From contig CAZLNO010000022.1 in assembly GCA_964561005.1 (NCBI GenBank), forward strand, positions 1 to 39,703: a stretch of 39,703 nucleotides of DNA, given 5' to 3'. Source of the stretch: CAZLNO01 sp964561005. GTDB lineage: Bacteria > Pseudomonadota > Alphaproteobacteria > Kiloniellales > Rhodovibrionaceae. Shown piece by piece: positions 22,385 through 32,793 of this stretch. The stretch's first letter is position 1. Each line of letters starts with the position of its first letter. Below the pieces are notes generated by a model. That model saw only the letters and a program-made list of their open reading frames with translations. It searched no databases and had not been told where the DNA came from. A program made the translations under genes and the position numbers.

Positions 22385-23515
22385 TTACTCGAACACCACC
22401 ACCTGCCGCACGGCCTCGCCGGCGGCCAGGCGGTCGAAGCCCTCGTTGATCTCGTCCAGGCGCAGGCGCTCGCCGAGCAGGCGGTCGACGGGCAGCCGGC
22501 CCTGCTTGAACAGTTCCAGATAGCGCGGCACGTCGCGGATCGGCACGCAGCTTCCGATGTAGCTGCCCTTCAGCGTGCGCTCCTCGGCCACCAGGGTCAC
22601 CGGCGGGATCTCCAGCCGCTTGTCGGGGCGGGCGAGGCCGGCGGTCACCGTGGTGCCGCCGCGCCGCGTCACCTTGTAGGCCAGGTCGAGGGCGGGCACC
22701 ACGCCGGCCATCTCGAAGGCATAGTCGACGCCGCCGTCGCTGGCCGCGCGAGCCTGCTCCACCGCGTCGGAATCGCCGGCGTTGACCGTGTGCGTGGCGC
22801 CGAGCTGGCGGGCCAGCGCCAGCTTGTCCTCCAGCAGGTCCACGGCGATGATCCGGGCCGCGCCCGACAGCTTGGCGGCCAGCAGTGAGTTCAGCCCGAC
22901 GCCGCCCAGGCCGATCACCGCCACGCTGCTGCCCGCCGGGATGTGCGCCGTGTTGACCACGGCGCCCACGCCGGTCTGCACCGCGCAGCCGAACAGTGCC
23001 GCCTGCTCCAGCGGCACCGCCTTGTCCACCTTCACCAGCGAGCGCCGCGAGACCACCGCGTGATCGGCGAAGCAGGAGACGCCCAGCATATGGTTCACCT
23101 CGCCGCCGTCCGGCCGGCGCAGGCGCCGCCCGCCGCCCAGCAGCTCGCCCGCCGCCCCCGCCTTCGCCGCCGGCTCGCAGAGCGCCGGGCGGCCTTCCGC
23201 GCAGGGCCGGCAGTGGCCGCAGCTCGGCACGAAGACGAGCACGACATGGTCGCCCTCGGCCAGATCGTCGACGCCCGGCCCGAGCGCCTCGACCACGCCC
23301 GAGGCTTCGTGGCCCAGCGCCATCGGCACTGGCCGCGGCCGGTCGCCGTTGATCACCGAGAGGTCGGAATGGCACAGCCCGGCGGCGGCGATGCGGACCA
23401 GGACCTCGCCTTCGCGCGGCGGGTCCAGCTCCAGCGCCTCGACGCTCAGCGGCTTGCTGTCGGCGTAGGGGCGCGGCTTGCCGATTTCGTTCAGAACGGC
23501 GGCGCGGATACGCAT
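22385..23515 (-). CDS. zinc-dependent alcohol dehydrogenase
   Basis: 376 residues of the medium-chain family. Catalytic zinc ligands are in GLCHSDLSV and GHEASGVVEALG. The structural zinc site is the four-cysteine lobe CGHCRPCAEGRPALC. A cysteine in ALFGCAVQTGVGAV completes the catalytic site, and VIGLGGVGLNSLLAAKL is the NAD-binding turn followed by the adenine-ribose aspartate in IIAVDLLEDKLAL. The layout resembles class III-like and S-(hydroxymethyl) dehydrogenase relatives, but substrate is not decided. GGAGGAGAGGG lies just before the ATG. The preferred alcohol is unknown. Confidence 0.88.
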   Translation of the reverse strand: MRIRAAVLNEIGKPRPYADSKPLSVEALELDPPREGEVLVRIAAAGLCHSDLSVINGDRPRPVPMALGHEASGVVEALGPGVDDLAEGDHVVLVFVPSCGHCRPCAEGRPALCEPAAKAGAAGELLGGGRRLRRPDGGEVNHMLGVSCFADHAVVSRRSLVKVDKAVPLEQAALFGCAVQTGVGAVVNTAHIPAGSSVAVIGLGGVGLNSLLAAKLSGAARIIAVDLLEDKLALARQLGATHTVNAGDSDAVEQARAASDGGVDYAFEMAGVVPALDLAYKVTRRGGTTVTAGLARPDKRLEIPPVTLVAEERTLKGSYIGSCVPIRDVPRYLELFKQGRLPVDRLLGERLRLDEINEGFDRLAAGEAVRQVVVFE

Positions 23516-23773
23516 GTCCCTCTCCTCCCCGAAACTGATCGTTCAGCCCCATCATAGCGCACATCGGAGCACCGGGGTGTCAAGCCGACCGCTCGCGCGG
23601 AGCGATAAAATGCTCAACGATATCTTCACCATTGCGTCGCGATGCTTCGCCGATCTTTTGCATTTGAACCATGGTCGGTTGCCGTCGCCGCGTCCCGGTC
23701 GGCGAGCGACCCATACAAGCGGACGAGGATCGTGACCGAAGCGGCGGCCCGTAGCGGACAGAGCCAGCGCGCC

Positions 23774-25141
23774 ATGACGGACGACGCGGGACGGGCGGAC
23801 GACGCCTTGTGGCGGCTGTTCCTGGCGAACCTGCCCAAGGCGCTGATCGGCAACGTCGGCTGCGCCGTACTGTTCGGCGGCCTGCTGTGGTGGGAGGGCA
23901 GCGGCCTGGCGGCGCCCGCGTGGATCGCCGGCGTGATCGCCGTCAATCTGCTGCGCTACGCCGTCTTGCAGCGCTATCGCGATCAGGCGCTGGCGCCCGT
24001 GGGCCATGCCGTGGCGCGTCGCCTGCAACTGGAGTTGACGGGGCTGGGGGGACTGGTCTGGGGCGTCGGACTGTTCATCATCCTGCCCTGGCCGGACTTC
24101 GCCCTGCACATGGTGGCCTGCGCCTTCGCCGCCGGGCTCAGCGCCGGCGCGCTGGCGTCCTCCAGCCCCGTCCTGGCGGCCTATGTCGTGTTCATTGTGG
24201 GTCTCAACGGCCCGCTGGTGCTGTTTCTCGTCGGCCATTTCACGCCATTGCATCTGTTTGTCGCACTTGCCTCGGTCCTGTTCACCATCCTGATGATCGC
24301 GATGGCGCGCACGCTGAACCGGCAGACGCGGGAGGTTTTCGTCACGCGCGAGGCCAATCAGGGGCTGATCCGCGACCTGGAGGAGGCCCGCGACCGCGCG
24401 CTGGAATCCGACCGCATCAAGGGCCGCTTCCTCGCCACGATGAGCCACGAACTGCGCACGCCCTTGAACGTGATCCTGGGCTTCGCGCAGGCGATCGAAA
24501 AGGCCGCCTACGGTCCACTCGGCAACGAGCGCTATGTCGAGAGCGCGCGCTCGATCCGGGAAAGCGGCGAACATCTGCTCTCCCTCATCAATGACGTGCT
24601 CGATCTCTCGCGCATCGAAGCCGGCGAATACCCCTACCGCCCGGAATGGGTGGACGCGGCCGACATCGTCCGCGGCATCGCCCGCGCCTTCGGGCCGACC
24701 GCCGAGGAGGCCGGGGTGCACCTGATCGTTGACATCCCCTCGGAACCAATGGTGGCCCGCGCCGACGAGCGGGGTCTGCGGCAGATCCTGATCAATCTGG
24801 CCGCAAACGCGATCAAGTTCACGCCCGAGGACGGTTCGGTCACGCTCGAACTGCGCCAGCGCGAGGCCGGCGACCTCGCCGTCACGGTGCGCGACACCGG
24901 CGTCGGCATCGCCGCGCAAGACCAGGCGCGCGTCCTGGAACCCTTCGTCCAGGCGGACAACTCCCACGCGCGCAGGTACGAGGGGAGCGGCCTGGGCCTT
25001 GCGCTGAGCAAGCAGCTCGCCGAGCTGCACGGCGGCGATCTGGAGCTGGAAAGCACGCCCGGAGAGGGCACCCGCGTGACCGTCACGCTGCCGGGCGTGG
25101 CGCCCCGGGCCCTGCAGGAAACGGCGTCACAGGGCGGGTGA
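23774..25141 (+). CDS. membrane-bound sensor histidine kinase (PleC-type core)
   Basis: 455 residues from the ATG at 23774; a GTG at 23732 is an alternative, and neither has a good ribosome site. Residues 20-180 hold about six membrane helices with only short loops, so the signal is probably sensed in or near the membrane. The kinase core is complete: H-box FLATMSHELRTPLNVILGFA, then GPLGNERYVESARSIRESGE, N-box NLAANAIKFTPEDG, G1 DTGVGIAAQD, F-box EPFVQADNS and G2 GSGLGLALSKQ. The GPLGxxRY...SGEHLLSLINDVLDLSRIEAG run (given in parts) is typical of alphaproteobacterial PleC/DivJ-type kinases. No response regulator is adjacent. It converges on the chemoreceptor gene. Confidence 0.9.
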   Translation: MTDDAGRADDALWRLFLANLPKALIGNVGCAVLFGGLLWWEGSGLAAPAWIAGVIAVNLLRYAVLQRYRDQALAPVGHAVARRLQLELTGLGGLVWGVGLFIILPWPDFALHMVACAFAAGLSAGALASSSPVLAAYVVFIVGLNGPLVLFLVGHFTPLHLFVALASVLFTILMIAMARTLNRQTREVFVTREANQGLIRDLEEARDRALESDRIKGRFLATMSHELRTPLNVILGFAQAIEKAAYGPLGNERYVESARSIRESGEHLLSLINDVLDLSRIEAGEYPYRPEWVDAADIVRGIARAFGPTAEEAGVHLIVDIPSEPMVARADERGLRQILINLAANAIKFTPEDGSVTLELRQREAGDLAVTVRDTGVGIAAQDQARVLEPFVQADNSHARRYEGSGLGLALSKQLAELHGGDLELESTPGEGTRVTVTLPGVAPRALQETASQGG

Positions 25142-25154
25142 GCGGCCGTCGCGG

Positions 25155-26495
25155 CTACTCGTTCACCCGTGTCAGGAAGCTGTCGATTTCCCCGGCCAGC
25201 GCGTGCATCCGCGTGGACAGCTCGGCAACCGCCTGCTTGGCCTCGCCGACGCTGTCGCTTGTCGTCGCCGCCGACTGATTGACCTCGACCGTGTTCCGCG
25301 AGGTTTCCTCGGTCGCCTTCGTGGCTTCCTGGATGTTGCGGGCGATCTCGCTGGTGGCGGCCTGCTGCTCCTCCATGGCCGAGGCGATGCCGGCGGCGAT
25401 CTCGTCCATCTTGCGGATGGTGTCGCCGATCCCCTCGATGGCCTCGACGGCGCTGCGCGAGACCGACTGCACCTCCGCGACCTGCTGGCCGATCTCCTCG
25501 GTGGCCTTGGCGGTCTGGTTGGCCAGGGACTTCACCTCGTTGGCCACCACGGCGAAGCCCTTGCCCGCCTCGCCGGCGCGGGCCGCCTCGATCGTCGCGT
25601 TGAGGGCCAGCAGGTTGGTCTGCTCGGCGATGTCCTTGATCAGCTTCACCACCTCGCCGATCCGGTCGGCGGCGGTGGAGAGGCTCTGCATCGTCGCGTT
25701 GGTGCTCTCGACGCCTTGCACCGCCTTGGCGGCAATCTCGCTGGAGTGCGAGACCTGCTGCGAGATCTCGCCGATCGAGCTCGACAGCTCCTCGGCCGAG
25801 GCGGCCACGGTGTGGACGTTGCCGGAGGTCTGCTCCGAGGCGCTGGCCGCCGAGGCGGCCTCGCGGCTCATGTGCCGGGCCGTCTCGTCCAGCCGGGCGC
25901 AAATCGCCTCCACCTGGCTCACCGCGGCCTCGGTGGCCTGGCAAGCCCCCTTGGCCTCGCCGTCGAAGTGCCGGATCAGCTCCTCGCGCCGGCGCTGTCG
26001 TTGCGCGCGCTCCTCCAGGATGGCGTCGAAATAGACCTCGATCGCCAGATCCATGTCGAGGAAGACCGACTTGTTGAGCGCCGCCAGCACGGCCGCCAGC
26101 CGCTCGGGCCGGCGCCGGAACTTCCTGACCGCCGCCGCCGTCAGTTCGTTCAGGATGTAGGCGTAGCCCCCCATGTACCAGGTCTGCGACAGCCCGACCC
26201 GGTGGTGCGCGGTGCCGATGGCCTTCGCCTTGTCGCGATAGGCCTCGTCGAAGCGGCCCTCGAACAGCGTGGTCCAGTGCCGGCTCTGGGCCTGGCGCAC
26301 CGACGCGATCCGCTGGGCGTCGCCCAGCATCTCGCGCAGCTCGGGATAGGCGGTGACGTGCTTGTAGAAGCCATCGAGGACCCGTCCGATGTTCTCGGAG
26401 ACGAGCCGTCGGGCGTCCGCCATCGCGCGCGCGTCGATGTCGTCGACCTTCACGAAGGCGCGCTTGACCGTCAGATCCTTGTGTCGTTCCGGCAA
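25155..26495 (-). CDS. globin-coupled chemoreceptor (HemAT-like)
   Basis: 446 residues from a TTG at 26495. AAGGGAG lies about 6 bases upstream, and no in-frame ATG precedes the conserved globin fold. Residues 1-170 are the sensor globin: the family segment AIGTAHHRVGLSQTWYMGGY carries the proximal heme histidine. Then come a helical linker and the methyl-accepting signalling domain, with the hairpin tip DIAEQTNLLALNATIEAARA and GEAGKGFAVVANEVKSLANQ. No membrane segment is seen, so it is a soluble oxygen (or other gas) sensor for chemotaxis signalling through CheA/CheW, which are not in the window. It lies 41 bp downstream of the PAS kinase gene and is probably co-transcribed with it. Confidence 0.93.
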   Translation of the reverse strand: MPERHKDLTVKRAFVKVDDIDARAMADARRLVSENIGRVLDGFYKHVTAYPELREMLGDAQRIASVRQAQSRHWTTLFEGRFDEAYRDKAKAIGTAHHRVGLSQTWYMGGYAYILNELTAAAVRKFRRRPERLAAVLAALNKSVFLDMDLAIEVYFDAILEERAQRQRRREELIRHFDGEAKGACQATEAAVSQVEAICARLDETARHMSREAASAASASEQTSGNVHTVAASAEELSSSIGEISQQVSHSSEIAAKAVQGVESTNATMQSLSTAADRIGEVVKLIKDIAEQTNLLALNATIEAARAGEAGKGFAVVANEVKSLANQTAKATEEIGQQVAEVQSVSRSAVEAIEGIGDTIRKMDEIAAGIASAMEEQQAATSEIARNIQEATKATEETSRNTVEVNQSAATTSDSVGEAKQAVAELSTRMHALAGEIDSFLTRVNE

Positions 26496-26536
26496 GGCTC
26501 GCTCCCTTCCTGTTCCCCGCCGTGGCGGTGGCGCCC

Positions 26537-27742
<1,206 letters not shown>

Positions 27743-28115
27743 GAAGAAACTGCTTGCGAGCTTTCAAAAGAAACTTTATCCAGGTCGCGGGCATATTGGA
27801 CGTTGCCACAACCGTTATGCTCAACGATCGCCTCCTCTTGTCCAAAGCGGTCGCGGGGCCGCCCCATCCGGTACGCCAACCGGAGGCGCGAAGGTGCATG
27901 GTCGAAATTAAAATTTGGTAAAAACGCGTTAATTGTGCAGAGTTGTTTTGTGCGTATAGCGCCAATTGCATCTGTGTTATTAACATGGATAAATAAACCT
28001 GGAGGTCAAAGAACCTGATTTTTTGGCCTTTCCCCTTGTCTCATTGTCTTGATCGCGTGCAAGGCTGCTCCATCTAGGACCTTTGACCACTTTATGGGGC
28101 GCTTGTGGCGACCGG
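27743..28115. other. AT-rich intergenic region between kinase and Crp/Fnr gene
   Basis: About 370 bp with no convincing reading frame. The part 27890-28030 is clearly AT-rich. Divergent promoters for the kinase (minus) and the regulator (plus) must lie here. A possible Fnr-type site is at 28049-28062. A weak AGGT/ACCT hairpin followed by a run of T is at about 28001-28022. Confidence 0.55.
28049..28062 (+). promoter_or_regulatory. possible Fnr-type site upstream of the Crp/Fnr gene
   Basis: TTGATCGCGTGCAA has a perfect left half (TTGAT) and a partial right half (TGCAA against ATCAA) with the right spacing of four bases. It lies about 54 bp before the chosen start codon, a position suited to autoregulation. 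Whether the encoded protein recognises this sequence is open, because its recognition helix is atypical. Confidence 0.45.
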
Positions 28116-28877
28116 ATGACCAGCGGGCGTGACGCCAAACCGATGGAAGACTCTTCTTGGTGCCGATCCTGCCCGGTGCGCGAGGCCGCGATCTGCGGCC
28201 GGCAGCCGGCGGATGCCGGTGCGCCGCTGGCCGCCCGGCGGCTGGAAACCCGCCGCGTCGGCGCGCGCGAAGTCCTTGGCGTGGCCGATCGGCCCTTGCG
28301 GGAATTCGCGGTGATCAGTCGTGGCTGGGCGGCGCGTTACCACGTCCTGCCCGACGGCCGCCGCCAGATCCTGTCCTTTGCCTTGCCCGGCGAGCCGCTG
28401 GTGATCGAAGGCCTGGTGAGCGGGTGTCACCCCTATGCGATCGGATCGCTCACCGAGCTGGAACTCTGCGCCTTCGACCCGGAGGAGACGCGCGCCTGGG
28501 TGGCCGGGCACCCCACCCTGGCCTGCGCCTATCTGGAGCTGCACGCCCACCACAACTATCGCGCCTATCGCCTGCTGACCGCCCTGGGGCGCGCCACGGC
28601 CCACCAGCGCCTGGCAGGCCTGCTGCTGGACCTGTACGACCGCCTGGGCGCGCACGGCCTCGCCGCCGGCGGCGATCTGCCGTTTCCCTTGCGTCAGCGG
28701 GAGATCGCCGACACCCTGGGCCTGACGCCCGTGCATGTCAGCCGCGTGTTCCGCGAGTTCGTCGCGGAAGGTGCGGTGCAGCGGGCCGGCTCGCGGATCG
28801 AGCTGAAGGACCTGTCCCGGCTGCGCCAGATCGCGGCGGAGGCCGGACTGGATTTCCAGGCAGGGCCAACCCCGTGA
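28116..28877 (+). CDS. Crp/Fnr family regulator with Fnr-type cysteines
   Basis: 253 residues from the ATG at 28116 (alternatives: TTG 28083, ATG 28143). The N-terminus has CRSCPVREAAIC, and a fourth cysteine in TELELCAFDPEE aligns with the internal cysteine of E. coli Fnr (SMVCEIP). That gives the four ligands expected for an oxygen-labile 4Fe-4S cluster. A cyclic-nucleotide-binding-like beta roll spans about residues 40-140, followed by a long dimerisation helix. The winged HTH is QREIADTLGLTPVHVSRVFR. The recognition helix PVHVSR differs from the Fnr E-x-x-S-R pattern and resembles the PVHVNR subgroup, so its DNA target may not be a standard Fnr box. It stands alone, near oxygen-related signalling genes. 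Confidence 0.88.
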   Translation: MTSGRDAKPMEDSSWCRSCPVREAAICGRQPADAGAPLAARRLETRRVGAREVLGVADRPLREFAVISRGWAARYHVLPDGRRQILSFALPGEPLVIEGLVSGCHPYAIGSLTELELCAFDPEETRAWVAGHPTLACAYLELHAHHNYRAYRLLTALGRATAHQRLAGLLLDLYDRLGAHGLAAGGDLPFPLRQREIADTLGLTPVHVSRVFREFVAEGAVQRAGSRIELKDLSRLRQIAAEAGLDFQAGPTP

Positions 28878-28971
28878 GGTCGCTTGGCCGGTCCCGCGGC
28901 GTTGCATCCCCGGACGGTGTGCGCGATAAACGCGCGCCCCCGCGACGGGGTGGACCAGAAGCCAAGTAGTC

Positions 28972-29607
28972 ATGACCTACAGCATCAAGGAGATCTTCTA
29001 CACCCTGCAGGGCGAGGGCGCGAACGCCGGTCGGCCGGCGGTCTTCCTGCGCTTCGCCGGCTGCAACCTGTGGTCCGGGCGCGAGAAGGACCGCGCCGCG
29101 GCAATCTGCCGTTTCTGCGACACCGACTTCCTGGGCACGGACGGACCGGGCGGCGGCCGCTTCGCCAACGCCGAGGCCCTGGCCGGCGCGGTGGAGGCGA
29201 TCTGGGAGGGCGACGGCTCGGGACGGCGGTTCGTCGTGTGCACCGGCGGCGAACCCTTGCTGCAACTCGACGGCGCGCTGATCGCCGAGCTGCACGAGCG
29301 CGGCTTTCAGGTCGCCGTGGAAACCAACGGCACGATTTCGCCCCCGACGGGACTCGACTGGATCTGCGTCAGCCCCAAGGCCGGCGCGCCGCTGCACCTG
29401 GAGACCGGCGACGAGCTGAAGCTGGTCTACCCGCAGCCGGGCGCCGAGCCGGAGCGCTTCGAGGAGCTGGCCTTCGCCCACTTCTTCCTGCAGCCGATGG
29501 ACGGCCCCGAGCGCGAGGCCAACACCGCCGCGGCCGTCGCCTACTGCATGCGGCACCCGCGCTGGCGCCTCAGCCTGCAGACCCACAAGATGATCGGACT
29601 GAAATAG
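28972..29607 (+). CDS. queE: 7-carboxy-7-deazaguanine synthase
   Basis: 211 residues. This radical-SAM enzyme converts 6-carboxytetrahydropterin to 7-carboxy-7-deazaguanine in the queuosine pathway. The N-terminus IKEIFYTLQGEGANAGRPAV is typical. The cluster motif is the QueE-specific C-x14-C-x2-C form: GCNLWSGREKDR, then ICRFCDTDF. Further marks are VVCTGGEPLLQLD, VETNGT and CVSPKAGAPL, and the C-terminal WRLSLQTHKMIGLK. Length is normal. queD follows after 15 bp in the same direction, so the two form an operon. Other queuosine genes (queC, folE) are not in the window. Confidence 0.97.
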   Translation: MTYSIKEIFYTLQGEGANAGRPAVFLRFAGCNLWSGREKDRAAAICRFCDTDFLGTDGPGGGRFANAEALAGAVEAIWEGDGSGRRFVVCTGGEPLLQLDGALIAELHERGFQVAVETNGTISPPTGLDWICVSPKAGAPLHLETGDELKLVYPQPGAEPERFEELAFAHFFLQPMDGPEREANTAAAVAYCMRHPRWRLSLQTHKMIGLK

Positions 29608-29622
29608 GCGGACAGCCAGGCC

Positions 29623-29991
29623 ATGATGGAGGTCTTCAAGGAATTCACCTTCGAGGCGGCGCACCAGCTTGCCGCCAACGTCCCGGCCGGGCACGCCTAT
29701 GCGAACCTGCACGGTCATTCCTTTCACGTGCAGATCGTCGCGCGCGGACGGCCCGATCCGCAAACCGGCTGGATCGTCGACTTCGCCGAGCTGAGCGCGA
29801 CCGTCGAAGGCGTGCGCGCGCAACTCGACCATAGTTACCTGAACAGCATCGAGGGCCTGGAGCGGCCGACGCTGGAGACCATCTGCGCCTGGATCTGGGA
29901 CCGACTGGAGCCCGACGTGCCGGGTCTCCACGAAGTCACCGTGCGGCGCGGCACCTGCGGCGAAGGATGCCGTTATCGCGGCGAGGCGTGA
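29623..29991 (+). CDS. queD: 6-carboxytetrahydropterin synthase family protein (QueD-like)
   Basis: 122 residues. QueD makes 6-carboxytetrahydropterin from dihydroneopterin triphosphate. The zinc histidines are in FEAAHQL (His14) and LHGHSFH (His30, His32); the TGWIVDFAELS aspartate/glutamate block, LDHSYLN and the C-terminal ETI...RRGTCGEGCRYRGE match E. coli QueD closely. The catalytic cysteine of E. coli QueD (Cys27 in GHKCGRLHGH) is replaced here: GHAYANLHGH has Tyr26, confirmed from the codon TAT. The PTPS-III-type glutamate is also absent at that place. The queE-queD arrangement argues for the queuosine pathway all the same. Two adjacent ATG codons are possible starts. Confidence 0.88.
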   Translation: MMEVFKEFTFEAAHQLAANVPAGHAYANLHGHSFHVQIVARGRPDPQTGWIVDFAELSATVEGVRAQLDHSYLNSIEGLERPTLETICAWIWDRLEPDVPGLHEVTVRRGTCGEGCRYRGEA

Positions 29992-30078
29992 ACAGGCGGC
30001 TTCACGAAGTTTTCAGATGTCTCCGGAAAAACTTATTCTATAGTTGTTTTGTCGCATCGGCATCAGGGGGATGACCGG

Positions 30079-30735
30079 ATGCTTTACGCGGACTTTGGAC
30101 GACGGCAAAGGATCGCCGTCTTTCTGATGCTGCTTGTGGGATTCGCGGCACTCGGCCTGGTGGGCTGCGCCGCCGAACCGGTTCTGTCCCAACGGCCCGA
30201 GCCCGCGGCCGAGCCCGGCGGCAGTCCGGCGGCGACCGATTCGGCCGGGCGGATGTCCGAGTTGCGGTCACCGACCCCGAACCGGCGGATGGCAACGGCG
30301 CCCGCCCCGCGCCTGGCCGACAAGGTGCTGGTGCTGAAGTCGGCGCGCCGGCTGTTGCTGCTCGACAACGGCGAGCCCTTCGCCACCTTCGAGGTGGCCC
30401 TGGGCCGCGAGCCGGTCGGTCCCAAGCGCCAGGAGGGCGACGGGCGGACGCCCGAGGGCCTCTACCACCTGGACTGGCGCAATCCCGACAGCCAGTACTA
30501 CCGCTCGATGCATGTCTCCTATCCGGCCGCGCGGGACATCCGCCGCGCCCGCCAGGCCGGGGTGGATCCGGGAGACAGCATCATGATCCACGGCCTGCCC
30601 GAGGACTTCGCCTGGATGGGCGCTCGGCATACCCGCGAGGACTGGACCGAAGGCTGCATCGCCGTGACCAACGCGGAGATGGACCTCATCTGGAACCGCG
30701 TCCCCGACGGCACCCCGATCGAGATCCGGCCCTGA
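30079..30735 (+). CDS. L,D-transpeptidase lipoprotein (YkuD domain)
   Basis: 218 residues from the ATG at 30079, with AGGGGG 8 bases upstream. The N-terminus is a lipoprotein signal: basic RRQR, a hydrophobic stretch and the lipobox LVGC with cysteine at about residue 31. A proline-rich linker leads to the YkuD catalytic domain (about residues 80-218): VLVLKSARRLLLLDNGEPFA, EGDGRTPEGLYHLDWRN, the histidine in SIMIHGLPEDFAW and the catalytic cysteine in WTEGCIAVTNAEMDLIW. Such enzymes form 3-3 peptidoglycan cross-links or attach proteins to peptidoglycan in the periplasm; the form with EGCIAV is close to the YafK/ErfK group. A hairpin follows the stop codon. Confidence 0.92.
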   Translation: MLYADFGRRQRIAVFLMLLVGFAALGLVGCAAEPVLSQRPEPAAEPGGSPAATDSAGRMSELRSPTPNRRMATAPAPRLADKVLVLKSARRLLLLDNGEPFATFEVALGREPVGPKRQEGDGRTPEGLYHLDWRNPDSQYYRSMHVSYPAARDIRRARQAGVDPGDSIMIHGLPEDFAWMGARHTREDWTEGCIAVTNAEMDLIWNRVPDGTPIEIRP

Positions 30736-30746
30736 GGCGCTGTCGC

Positions 30747-30863
30747 CGGGCGGCAGCTCCGAATGCCGCCCGACGGCCGGGCCAAGGCGACGGCGACGGC
30801 GGGCCCCGACTCGTTCCCTGGCCGACGCTGACGCCGGCGCCAGGGCCGCGCCCCGCCGTCGCC
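30747..30863. terminator. hairpins between convergent transpeptidase and PCu(A)C genes
   Basis: CGGGCGGCA (30747-30755) pairs with TGCCGCCCG (30764-30772), starting 11 bp after the transpeptidase stop. A second, wider inverted repeat, GGCGACGGCGGG (30792-30803) with CCCGCCGTCGCC (30852-30863), fills the rest of the region. No U-tract is present, so this is probably a structured transcription end used from both sides. Confidence 0.5.
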
Positions 30864-30877
30864 GCGCGGACGGCCGA

Positions 30878-31384
30878 TCAGTCGTCGTGGCCGTGGCTTT
30901 CCCCATGACCGTGGCCGCTGCCCATGGCGCCCATCGCCTTGACCCCGACGTCGACCGTCGTGGTGCCGGCGTCCTCGAAGGTCAGCGTCAGGGGGAAGCT
31001 GTCTCCCTCCTTCAGGGGCGCGTTCAAGCCCATCAGCATGACATGCAGGCCGCCCGGCTCCAGCACCGTCGGCGAGCCCGGCTCGACCGCGATCCGATCC
31101 ACCGGGCCCATTTCCATGACGCCGTCCTTCATGGTGTGGGTGTGCAAGCCGGCCTTCTTGGCCGCCGGAGACTCGGCGTCCACCAGGAAGTCCTTGGCGT
31201 CGCCCGTGTTATGCAGCACGAAGTAGGCCGCGCCGTTCTTGACCGCTTTCATCGTGGCGCGCGCCCAGGCGTTCTCGACCACGATGCCGCCGACCTCCGC
31301 GTCGTTTCCGGCCGCCGCGGGGCCGCCGAGCAGGCCGAGGGCCAGCAGGGCGCCCGCGGCCGTGGCAATGCAACGTTTCAGCAT
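30878..31384 (-). CDS. periplasmic PCu(A)C-type copper chaperone
   Basis: 168 residues with an N-terminal signal peptide (MLKRCIATAAGALLALGLLG, cleaved near AAAGND). The copper-binding pattern of the PCu(A)C family is present: HTHTMKDGVMEM, then LEPGGLHVMLMGL, supplying His and Met ligands. ENAWARATMKAVKNGAAYF is the family start motif. The C-terminus is histidine-rich (SGHGHGESHGHDD), a likely extra metal-binding tail. PCu(A)C proteins deliver copper to the CuA or CuB sites of cytochrome oxidases, which fits the ccoG-fixH-fixI operon in the same window, though the genes are 12 kb apart. AGAGGGAAGAACC precedes the ATG. Confidence 0.93.
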   Translation of the reverse strand: MLKRCIATAAGALLALGLLGGPAAAGNDAEVGGIVVENAWARATMKAVKNGAAYFVLHNTGDAKDFLVDAESPAAKKAGLHTHTMKDGVMEMGPVDRIAVEPGSPTVLEPGGLHVMLMGLNAPLKEGDSFPLTLTFEDAGTTTVDVGVKAMGAMGSGHGHGESHGHDD

Positions 31385-31802
31385 GGTTCTTCCCTCTTTG
31401 CATATCTCCCAAGGCCCGCATCCGGCCCGATCGCGCGGCGAGCGGCGCGAGCTGCCGCACCCGCTCGCCCACCGGTCGCGAGCCGCGCCGCTGTCGCGAA
31501 ACGGCGCCAGCGGATTGCAACCTTTCGGTTCGGGCAATGGTGTGAGTTCCTTGTGATCCCTGCGGGTCCGCACATCAAGCCTCGGCACCCGGTTCCTTCA
31601 CTGCCGGCACAAGAAATTAACGCTTTTTTAACCTTAATGCGCCATCGTCGGGCTCTGGCGTTGCCAGATCCGGAGCCGTGGGACGACGACTCCGATATCC
31701 CCATCCGCAGACGAACTGGGCGGCCGGTCGCACGGACCGGTCGCCTATTTTCTCGCCGCGATCCTCTTGGCCCTGGCGCGTCGGACGGTCGGGCGTCGCG
31801 CC
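31385..31802. other. intergenic region between PCu(A)C and short histidine kinase genes
   Basis: 418 bp without a supportable gene. It contains a perfect CtrA-type pattern at 31617-31631, and at 31651-31677 a cruciform-capable sequence (GGCTC...GAGCC with inner TGGC-GTT-GCCA). Confidence 0.5.
31617..31631. promoter_or_regulatory. CtrA-type box
   Basis: TTAA-CGCTTTT-TTAA fits TTAA-N7-TTAA exactly. It lies about 233 bp upstream of the PCu(A)C start and about 170 bp beyond the stop of the histidine kinase gene. A further TTAA follows four bases later. The target gene is unclear; PCu(A)C is the only gene reading away from it. Confidence 0.5.
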
Positions 31803-32684
<882 letters not shown>

Positions 32685-32793
32685 GAAAAAAGTTTTTAGC
32701 CGACACTAACGTGATCGCCGCACGGACCGAACCGGGCGGGACAAAGGACAGGCACCCCCAAGGGGCGCCCGTCGATCTCGGCGGGCAGCGGGG

